Positions 57,730-64,000 of a DNA stretch of 64,000 bases are shown here, piece by piece. The stretch spans positions 1-64,000 of the forward strand of contig NZ_CAJGZQ010000003.1 in NCBI RefSeq assembly GCF_904846185.1. The letters run 5' to 3'. Positions within the stretch are counted from its first letter, which is position 1. Each line of letters starts with the position of its first letter. The stretch comes from Psychrobacter immobilis. Its GTDB lineage: Bacteria > Pseudomonadota > Gammaproteobacteria > Pseudomonadales > Moraxellaceae. The notes under the pieces were generated by a model. That model saw nothing but the letters and a program-made list of their open reading frames with translations, did not search any database and was not told where the DNA came from. A program made the position numbers and the translations under genes.

Positions 57730-59616
57730 ATGTTCGCTGCCGCCACCGGCTCACCAAATTTAATGTTACAAGCTACAATCTTCTTAGGAGCAGCCCTGCT
57801 CTTTGTACCCCTTGGTAAACGTTTTGGCATTGCGACGGTCTTAGGTTATCTCATTACAGGATTGATATTGGGGCCCAGTGGTCTAGACGTCGCAGGCGAT
57901 GCTGAGAGCTTATTACACTTCTCTGAGTTTGGCGTGGTCATGCTGCTATTCATTATCGGGCTTGAGCTGCAACCCTCACGATTATGGGCACTGCGGCGTT
58001 CGATATTTGTCCTCGGTGGTTTGCAAGTTGGTCTGACTGGCACATTATTAATGGGGCTGTTACATCAAATTTTTGGCTTACAGCTCGATACTGCTTTTAT
58101 CGTCGGTTTTGGCCTTGCCTTGTCGTCCACAGCTTTTGTACTACAAATACTGACGGAAAAACAGCAGCTTTCTAGCACCCACGGTCGTGAAGCGTTCACG
58201 ATTTTATTATTCCAAGATATTGCGGTTATCCCTTTGCTAGCCGTCATTCCTTTCCTATCAGGGGTGCGCGAACAAAGTTATGATTTGATTTATTTTGGCA
58301 AAGTTTTTGCGGTTTTTGCTGGACTGATTTTTGCTAGTCGTTATGTCGTTCGTCCCTTCTTTAAGTTTGTAGCCTCTAGTGGTGCATCAGAACTGCTGAC
58401 CGCCGTTGCGCTATTTATCGTGATGGGTGTGTCTATTTTGATGGGTCAAATTGGTTTATCCATGGCATTGGGTGCTTTTTTGACAGGGGTACTGCTTGCA
58501 GATTCTGAGTATCGCCATGAGCTAGAAGCCAGTATTGAGCCGTTTAAAGGGTTGCTACTTGGCTTATTTTTTATGTCGGTCGGTATGCTGACTGATGTCA
58601 AACTCATTTTGGCAAAACCTATCTTTATCATCGGCTGTGCAATGGCATTGATGGCTATCAAATTTGGTGTCATTACCGCCATTGCAAAGATATCAGGCAA
58701 TCGCTGGCCAACCAGTATCAGACTAGGTGTGACGCTCGCTCAAGGTGGTGAATTTGCTTTTGTTTTATTCAGTGTCGCTACTGCTCAAAATGTGTTGCGA
58801 CCTGAGCTTGCTAACACCCTGAACCTTATCGTCACCATCTCCATGGCGCTCACACCACTGGCATTTTTGTTACTTGAGAAAATCGGTGAGCCGTTATTTG
58901 CCAAAAGCAAACCCAGCCGCGAATACGATGCCATCCCCGATCATGAACATCAAGTCATTATTGCTGGCTTTGGGCGCGTTGGTCAGATTATTGGTCGTGT
59001 ACTACGCATGCACAACATCGAATTTACCGCCATTGAACGCTCAGCGAATCGTGTCGATTTCGTTCGTAAATTTGGTAACCAAGTCTATTATGGCGACCCA
59101 AAAAACCCTGAGATATTGCGCGCGGCTGGTATTAAAAAAGCCCGTGTGTTTATTTTGGCCATCGATGATTTAGAGCGCTCTATCACCACGGCTCAATACT
59201 TACGTAAAAACTATCCAGACTTGATTGTCTTGGCAAGGGCACGTGACCGTCAGCATTATTATCGATTGCGTGAGGTCGGTGTGCGTCATATTTGGCGTGA
59301 GACTTACCTATCGTCCTTGGATATGTCGCGTGAATCGCTACAACTGCTTGGCATCTCACCAGAAAAAGCGCGCGAGACAGTGCAAACCTTCCGCGATTAC
59401 GACGATGACTTGATTGAACGTCAGCAAGCGATCTATGATGATGAAGCCAGCATGATTGAATCCGCACAATCAGCGATGGCAGAGCTAGAAAGCTTGTTTG
59501 ATGAAGACATTGATAAAGCCCGAAAAATGGACTTAACGGATTTTTATGACGCGCTAAAAAGTAAAGCAACACCCGTTGATAAAAAGGACGACGTTGCAAC
59601 TGACTCTAACACATAA
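57730..59616 (+). CDS. Kef-type K+/H+ antiporter (CPA2, with RCK domain)
   Basis: A 628-residue protein. Residues about 10-390 hold twelve hydrophobic helices typical of CPA2 (GKRFGIATVLGYLITGLILGP-like start, LALSSTAFVLQIL, FFMSVGMLTDVKLI). A TrkA-N/RCK domain follows (VIIAGFGRVGQIIGRVL, about 410, with ERSANRVDFVRKFG). The C-terminal 60 residues are acidic and helical. It is predicted to export K+ in exchange for H+, gated by a nucleotide or glutathione ligand. KefB and KefC cannot be separated by sequence. An aagga site precedes the ATG. Confidence 0.93.
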   Translation: MFAAATGSPNLMLQATIFLGAALLFVPLGKRFGIATVLGYLITGLILGPSGLDVAGDAESLLHFSEFGVVMLLFIIGLELQPSRLWALRRSIFVLGGLQVGLTGTLLMGLLHQIFGLQLDTAFIVGFGLALSSTAFVLQILTEKQQLSSTHGREAFTILLFQDIAVIPLLAVIPFLSGVREQSYDLIYFGKVFAVFAGLIFASRYVVRPFFKFVASSGASELLTAVALFIVMGVSILMGQIGLSMALGAFLTGVLLADSEYRHELEASIEPFKGLLLGLFFMSVGMLTDVKLILAKPIFIIGCAMALMAIKFGVITAIAKISGNRWPTSIRLGVTLAQGGEFAFVLFSVATAQNVLRPELANTLNLIVTISMALTPLAFLLLEKIGEPLFAKSKPSREYDAIPDHEHQVIIAGFGRVGQIIGRVLRMHNIEFTAIERSANRVDFVRKFGNQVYYGDPKNPEILRAAGIKKARVFILAIDDLERSITTAQYLRKNYPDLIVLARARDRQHYYRLREVGVRHIWRETYLSSLDMSRESLQLLGISPEKARETVQTFRDYDDDLIERQQAIYDDEASMIESAQSAMAELESLFDEDIDKARKMDLTDFYDALKSKATPVDKKDDVATDSNT

Positions 59617-59629
59617 GTATTTGTATGTT

Positions 59630-60559
59630 TTAATCAGGCATACAGCTTGCTGGTGCCAGTTTCTTATTTAGTGAACTTGTACAGTTCCAACTATCGCTGT
59701 CTGGCACATGGTAAAAAACCAGTGTCTGCTGATTTAGATAGCGGATAGGGAACTGAACATTTTGTATGGTCGCAATGACTGCACAATCCGTTTCTACTAC
59801 GCCAGCGGCCTTTTTATCGATATCAATTCGTATCTGCTGAGTGCCTGTATCGATAGGCAAATCCATTGGACATTGCCCTGTCTGTTGATAAATCAGTGCC
59901 ACACGATTTTGTGCCGTTTTAGCGGTATCATACGCATCGAATAGCACTTCATTGGCTTTTGGCTTGGCAATAATTGGTAAAAACTGTATCTTAATAACCA
60001 TTAAAGCAAAGGCAAAAATACCAAACCCCAATCCTAGCCCAAATAGACTGACCCCACCTTCTCGGCGCAGATGTGCCTTTTGCGCTGCTTCATCACGCGG
60101 ATAATCATCGATAGCATCTGCAATCTCACGTCGCGCCATGCGGTAATAATACGCATCCGTCCAACGCGCCACCATAAATGACCAAAACAACCAAATGATC
60201 GCAGCAATACCTATGCGTGTCGCCATCTGGTAAGCATCAGGGATGAAGGACATCGCCAAAAATTCAAACGCAACCAATACCAGTGCCACATTGAGCTGGA
60301 TAAACGACCAGCCTGCTACGCTATAGACAATCGCATCCATATAGCGTTTGCGATAGAGGAGCCAAGGAAACGTCACAAAAAATGCTGCCCAATGCCATTT
60401 TGGCGACAGATAACCTTGCGCATCGAACTGCTCAAAACGTTTCAGATAATAATGCTGGCTACGGTGACCGATAAACCATTTATCAAGTTGTGTACGCTTA
60501 GCAGGAGTCAGCTGTTCTTGATAAAAAGGGGGCGGCGAATTCGTCTCGATAAATAGCAT
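59630..60559 (-). CDS. DUF2628-type membrane protein
   Basis: A 309-residue protein. A cytoplasmic N-terminus leads into KWHWAAFFVTFPWLLYRKRYM (the DUF2628 hallmark: amphipathic WR-rich segment before the first helix), then about three helices, a basic inner stretch, one more helix (about 178-196) and a C-terminal outer domain with cysteines near 227, 257 and 294. Function unknown. It is convergent with the antiporter gene, 13 bp apart. Confidence 0.82.
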   Translation of the reverse strand: MLFIETNSPPPFYQEQLTPAKRTQLDKWFIGHRSQHYYLKRFEQFDAQGYLSPKWHWAAFFVTFPWLLYRKRYMDAIVYSVAGWSFIQLNVALVLVAFEFLAMSFIPDAYQMATRIGIAAIIWLFWSFMVARWTDAYYYRMARREIADAIDDYPRDEAAQKAHLRREGGVSLFGLGLGFGIFAFALMVIKIQFLPIIAKPKANEVLFDAYDTAKTAQNRVALIYQQTGQCPMDLPIDTGTQQIRIDIDKKAAGVVETDCAVIATIQNVQFPIRYLNQQTLVFYHVPDSDSWNCTSSLNKKLAPASCMPD

Positions 60560-60857
60560 AGATGACCCCTATTAACGATGAAGAAAAATTTAAATCCATT
60601 ACTCACTTTATATGATAACGCCAAAACCGATGTGCAGAACAGTAAAACGACAGATAAATACCGTTAATTCAATGTAAAAGAAAGTCAAGGTAACCGAACG
60701 CCAATCTATATGTGATACGTCAAACAAGGTCAGCGCTTTCACTTTTTTATGCTGAATGAACGATAACAATATTAAAAAATTATTGTCCGTTCACAGCTGT
60801 ATAGATTTAACTTATAATAAGCATACATCACCCATTTTATGAAGCCTTGTCAATCCT

Positions 60858-61709
60858 ATGAGTCCACATCCTGATATTAATGATCACATCGATAGTACGA
60901 GTACTACTGATGAGCAAAAAGTCCTCAGTACTAACACCGAAAGCAATACTAATACTGACATTGAAGCCCGTATTAGCAATGAGAGTGAACCTGAAGAAAG
61001 CAAACATCTACGTATCGTCAATACTTTTATGAAACGACGTACGCACATGAATAAAAACGCCGAACTGGCACTAACCGCGCCAGAATTTGCTGAGTATTTG
61101 GTCAATAACAGTTTCGGTGATGGCAATCTTGATGGTATTGACAATCTACGAACGCTATTCGCTGATAGCCCTAACGGTAGTGAAGCACCCCTTACTTTAG
61201 AGATCGGTTTTGGACTGGGTGATTCGTTCATTGAGATGGCAGCAGCAGAACCTAGCCGCAATTTCGTTGGTATCGAAGTGCACGAGCCGGGTATCGGTAA
61301 ATGCGCCTATATGGCAGGTACACAAGCGCTAACCAATGTCAAAATCATCAACGGTGACGCCATCCAATTGCTCAAGCAACTACCAGAAAACCATATTGAT
61401 CGCATCCAGCTTTACTTCCCTGACCCATGGCAAAAAAAGCGCCATCACAAACGCCGCTTCGTCAGTGCTGAACGCATGGCGATTGTGACTCGTAGTCTAA
61501 AGCAAGGCGGCTGGTTCCATACCGCAACCGACTGGGAGCATTATGCCTTTTGGATGGTTGAAGTATTAGACGGTTTTACTGGTTTAACCAATCAAGCAGG
61601 CGCAGGTAACTTCACCGACCGCCCTGACTTTCGTCCAATGACCAAATTTGAGCGCCGCGGTATAAATAGTGGACATGGCGTTTGGGATTTAATCTATATC
61701 AAAGACTAG
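60858..61709 (+). CDS. trmB: tRNA (guanine(46)-N(7))-methyltransferase
   Basis: A 283-residue TrmB. SAM motif [29 protein letters not shown]; the catalytic [20 protein letters not shown] and the late TDWEHYAFW and FERRG are complete. About 60 residues of acidic Ser/Thr/Glu sequence precede the fold, longer than in E. coli. It makes m7G46 in tRNA. A terminator follows at 61743-61770. Confidence 0.95.
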   Translation: MSPHPDINDHIDSTSTTDEQKVLSTNTESNTNTDIEARISNESEPEESKHLRIVNTFMKRRTHMNKNAELALTAPEFAEYLVNNSFGDGNLDGIDNLRTLFADSPNGSEAPLTLEIGFGLGDSFIEMAAAEPSRNFVGIEVHEPGIGKCAYMAGTQALTNVKIINGDAIQLLKQLPENHIDRIQLYFPDPWQKKRHHKRRFVSAERMAIVTRSLKQGGWFHTATDWEHYAFWMVEVLDGFTGLTNQAGAGNFTDRPDFRPMTKFERRGINSGHGVWDLIYIKD

Positions 61710-61742
61710 ATTTGGCTCACTTATCTTCGGTGACTTCTGCAT

Positions 61743-61770
61743 AGCGGCTAAATTATTTAGCCGCTTTTTT
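61743..61770 (+). terminator. trmB terminator
   Basis: Arms agcggctaaa / tttagccgct with a 3-base loop, followed by T6. Confidence 0.88.
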
Positions 61771-62023
61771 GTGCTTGCAAATTATCTAATGACAATATTA
61801 TTTGATTTTTTTCAGCTACAACCCTTAATAGACAAGCTATAAGTATTTTTATTAAAAATAATAAAAATTTTTTAATACGTGAAACATCGTCTATTTTCAT
61901 AGAGTTTTTAAATTAATAATGCTACATATAGGGGTAAAAAATATATTGCAGGGCCACACTCACAGGTTACCTACCTACTCAAACATTGATAGTATAAGGG
62001 ATTCATGAGTTCTCCCCATAAGC

Positions 62024-62044
62024 TGTGGATAACCCTGTGCATAA
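62024..62044. promoter_or_regulatory. paired DnaA boxes
   Basis: tgtggataa at 62024-62032 and tgtgcataa at 62036-62044 both match TGTGNATAA exactly, with starts 12 bp apart. A near match, tgtggacaa, lies at 62244-62252. AT-rich DNA lies between them. Confidence 0.6.
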
Positions 62045-62343
62045 GTACGCACTTGACAACAATTTCCCTAGATAGCTCAAAGGATGAGGTAAAATCGTTC
62101 ATTTTTTATACAATTTAAAAAACATTTTAAATCAATGGGTTATAACGTATTTCATAATACTGTAATTTATTTTTAATATATTTTTAAATTAAATTAATCC
62201 TCACTGATGTTTCACAAAAGCTAAATTTAGACTCTTTATTTCTTGTGGACAACTTTTAATGCTATTGACAAAGGGCGGCATTATCCTATCCAAAATTAGG
62301 ATATATTCATCAACTAGATTACACAAGTTATCACTTATATACA

Positions 62344-62541
62344 ATGCGACAGTTAGTGTCGTTTAGCATCATTGTATCCTCTATATGCTCCTTGGTTTTT
62401 GTTATAATCACCTTATCTAATCAACCGCACTTTAGAAAACAGTTAAGGCTCAACGAGCATAATGTTCCCTACAAATTACATCTGTTGGCGCTGATTATGA
62501 ACTTAATTTTACTTTTATCGTTATTTGATTTTACTGTATAG
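62344..62541 (+). CDS. possible small two-helix membrane protein
   Basis: A 65-codon ORF with two hydrophobic stretches (about 4-25 and 46-64) and a basic loop (RKQLRLNEHNVPYKLH). It has no ribosome site and lies in AT-rich sequence, so chance is possible; the hydrophobic pattern is the only support. Confidence 0.3.
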   Translation: MRQLVSFSIIVSSICSLVFVIITLSNQPHFRKQLRLNEHNVPYKLHLLALIMNLILLLSLFDFTV

Positions 62542-62739
62542 TAGAGTGATATATCTAATATTACTGTTTACATCATCGATACCCTAACCCATTCATTATA
62601 GATAGACATTGAACGAACGCTGCCTATTATTTAGATAGCCATCAATACTATTGAGCCGTTAACCTTCTTAGCTACAAACATTTTATTTATCATACCAAAT
62701 TTATAGTTTTAACCAATGATTGAAGACAAGGAATCCAGT

Positions 62740-63792
62740 ATGGACGACAATAAAGCCAAAGCCCTTAAAGCAGCACTCGGTCAAATCGAAAAGCAGTTTG
62801 GTAAGAATACCATCATGCATTTAGGTGACGACTCAGCTATTATGGATGTCGATGTAGTATCAACAGGTTCGTTGGGTCTGGATATTGCACTTGGCATTGG
62901 TGGTCTACCAAAAGGCCGTATCGTAGAGATTTATGGCCCAGAAAGCTCAGGTAAAACGACCATGACGCTACAGGCGATTGCAGAATGTCAGAAGCAAGGA
63001 GGCACCTGCGCCTTTATTGATGCTGAGCATGCGCTTGACCCTGTTTATGCGCGTAAGCTTGGCGTGAATACTGATGAACTATTGCTTTCTCAGCCTGATA
63101 ATGGTGAGCAAGCGCTTGAAATTACTGACATGTTGGTGCGCTCTGGTGCTATCGATATGATCGTCATTGACTCAGTCGCTGCCTTGACGCCGCGCGCAGA
63201 GATTGAAGGCGAGATGGGCGACTCACATATGGGCTTGCAAGCACGTCTGATGAGCCAAGCACTACGTAAAATCACAGGTAACGCCAAACGCTCTAACTGT
63301 ATGGTGGTATTTATTAACCAAATTCGTATGAAAATTGGTGTGATGTTTGGTAGCCCTGAGACCACGACTGGTGGTAACGCGCTTAAGTTTTACGCCTCAG
63401 TGCGTATGGACATTCGCCGTATCGGTGCGGTCAAAAATGGTGATGAAATCATCGGTAACCAAACCCGTGTCAAAGTTATCAAAAACAAAATGGCACCGCC
63501 TTTCCGCCAAGCAGAGTTTGAAATTACTTATGGTGAAGGTACCAACCACTTAGCCGAAGTGATTGACTTGGGTGTTGAAATTGGTGCAGTTGGCAAAGCA
63601 GGCTCTTGGTATAGCTATGGCGACGAAAAAATTGGTCAAGGTAAAGCCAATTCTGTGCTGTTCTTAAAAGAAAACCCTGCGATTGCGCAAGAAATCGAAG
63701 CTAAAATCCGTGAAGAAAAGCTTGGATCAAAGAAAGAGACCAAAGCCGAAGATAAAGCCAATGAAGCGTTGGTCTCTGACCCTGTACAATAA
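62740..63792 (+). CDS. recA: recombinase A
   Basis: A 350-residue RecA. Walker [10 protein letters not shown] (near residue 66), Walker B VIDSVAAL, the L1/L2 loops ([20 protein letters not shown] and the segment around [20 protein letters not shown]), and an acidic C-terminus. The ATG at 62740 has an aagga site 7 bases away; the frame is open 8 codons upstream. It performs strand exchange in repair. A RecX-like gene follows. Confidence 0.97.
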   Translation: MDDNKAKALKAALGQIEKQFGKNTIMHLGDDSAIMDVDVVSTGSLGLDIALGIGGLPKGRIVEIYGPESSGKTTMTLQAIAECQKQGGTCAFIDAEHALDPVYARKLGVNTDELLLSQPDNGEQALEITDMLVRSGAIDMIVIDSVAALTPRAEIEGEMGDSHMGLQARLMSQALRKITGNAKRSNCMVVFINQIRMKIGVMFGSPETTTGGNALKFYASVRMDIRRIGAVKNGDEIIGNQTRVKVIKNKMAPPFRQAEFEITYGEGTNHLAEVIDLGVEIGAVGKAGSWYSYGDEKIGQGKANSVLFLKENPAIAQEIEAKIREEKLGSKKETKAEDKANEALVSDPVQ

Positions 63793-63827
63793 CGGCACAA
63801 TTATTAATCGTTATCAATAATCATGAC

Positions 63828-63861
63828 TTGTTATGAAAATTAAATTGTTATGAACATTAAA
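63828..63861. repeat. 2 x 17-bp tandem repeat across the recX start
   Basis: ttgttatgaaaattaaa followed by ttgttatgaacattaaa (one mismatch). Each unit carries an ATG; the first begins a six-codon ORF whose TGA overlaps the second ATG (ATGA). Confidence 0.92.
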
Positions 63862-64000
63862 ACCTTAGCTGAAATACTTGCTGAATCAGATGCCGATTCA
63901 GCGAGTGATCCTACTATCAAATCAAAAAAAACTTCTAAACCCTCTGAATCCTCCAAATTTTCTCAGCATTCCTATCAAGGCGATCCTAAAAAAACGACTA
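63850..64000 (+). CDS. recX: probable regulatory protein RecX, N-terminus only
   Basis: Open from an ATG at 63850 to the window edge (50 codons: MNIKTLAEILAESDADSASD...). The visible part is a polar Ser/Lys-rich extension without family motifs, so RecX is inferred from position directly after recA, where recX usually lies. The start overlaps the stop of a six-codon upstream ORF produced by a 17-bp tandem duplication. Confidence 0.55.
   Translation, partial: MNIKTLAEILAESDADSASDPTIKSKKTSKPSESSKFSQHSYQGDPKKTT

Larger units (their letters stand above)
61771..62739. other. long AT-rich region upstream of recA
   Basis: Almost 1 kb with little coding potential. It holds two exact DnaA boxes and a near match, a strongly AT-rich core (about 62100-62200), and a small possible ORF. 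I saw no CTGT-N8-ACAG LexA box before recA. Confidence 0.6.

Noticed and set aside
61771..62739. Main chromosomal origin (oriC)
   Set aside because: Only two exact DnaA boxes, no dnaA/dnaN nearby and gene direction does not diverge at this point.
1..64000. tRNA, rRNA, CRISPR array, prophage or defence island
   Set aside because: None recognised on either strand; the short tandem repeats lack CRISPR spacer structure.

Overview
The window looks like chromosomal DNA of a Psychrobacter-type bacterium (Moraxellaceae, Gammaproteobacteria). The moderate-to-low GC content, the protein sequences, the gmk-rpoZ-spoT-ridA-priA order, ffh next to a ccsA-like gene, and a SpoT whose synthetase half is degenerate (as known in Acinetobacter) all point there. 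This assignment rests on reading the sequence, not on a database search. I saw no rRNA, tRNA, CRISPR array or prophage.

Layout. 0-1.2 kb: edge of an insertion sequence (start of a transposase gene) beside an AT-rich tandem pair of zinc-ribbon membrane proteins. 1.3-19.6 kb: mixed-strand housekeeping and envelope genes: M48 lipoprotein protease, split ThrE-type exporter, glutathione reductase, small lipoproteins, a Rieske-FAD reductase, truD, a membrane diguanylate cyclase, PHP phosphoesterase, yciB, a YciI-like gene, mnmC and yiaA-like. 19.7-26.2 kb: a minus-strand run (DUF4112, ubiA, a small membrane protein resembling the end of ribosomal L7/L12, rsmJ, uppP, tsaB, ffh). 26.6-34.4 kb: ccsA-like, purU and a 1884-residue Ig-repeat lipoprotein. 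34.8-35.4 kb: rpmB-rpmG. 35.5-47.6 kb: a second minus-strand run (small unknowns, rpe, fghA, a membrane C13 caspase/legumain-like protease, htpG, catalase, thioesterase, ispH). From 48 kb onward almost everything is on the plus strand: gmk, rpoZ, spoT, ridA, priA, a zinc-type CDF exporter, an unknown gene, a Kef-type antiporter, trmB, an AT-rich 1-kb region with DnaA boxes, recA and the start of a probable recX.

How the genes fit together. Several small sets are functionally coherent: tRNA/rRNA modification (truD, mnmC, rsmJ, tsaB, trmB), translation and stringent response (rpmB, rpmG, rpoZ, spoT, gmk), oxidative and formaldehyde stress (gor, catalase, fghA), isoprenoid/quinone/cell-wall lipid supply (ispH, ubiA, uppP), and replication restart/recombination (priA, recA, recX). 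Most genes end at clear intrinsic terminators, which are listed.

The most unusual features are: (1) a recurring habit of short imperfect tandem duplications (period 10-17 bp, 2-4 copies) right at gene boundaries, seen at eight places and once spanning the recX start codon; (2) a SpoT that keeps its hydrolase residues but has lost its synthetase residues; (3) a membrane-anchored C13 protease; (4) a giant lipoprotein whose Ig-like repeats each carry the same extra short motif; (5) a membrane-anchored mimic of the L7/L12 C-terminal hairpin; (6) an origin-like DnaA-box/AT-rich region upstream of recA; and (7) terminator-like or hairpin structures in the gmk and rpmB leaders. No single multi-gene novel defence or mobile system was recognised.
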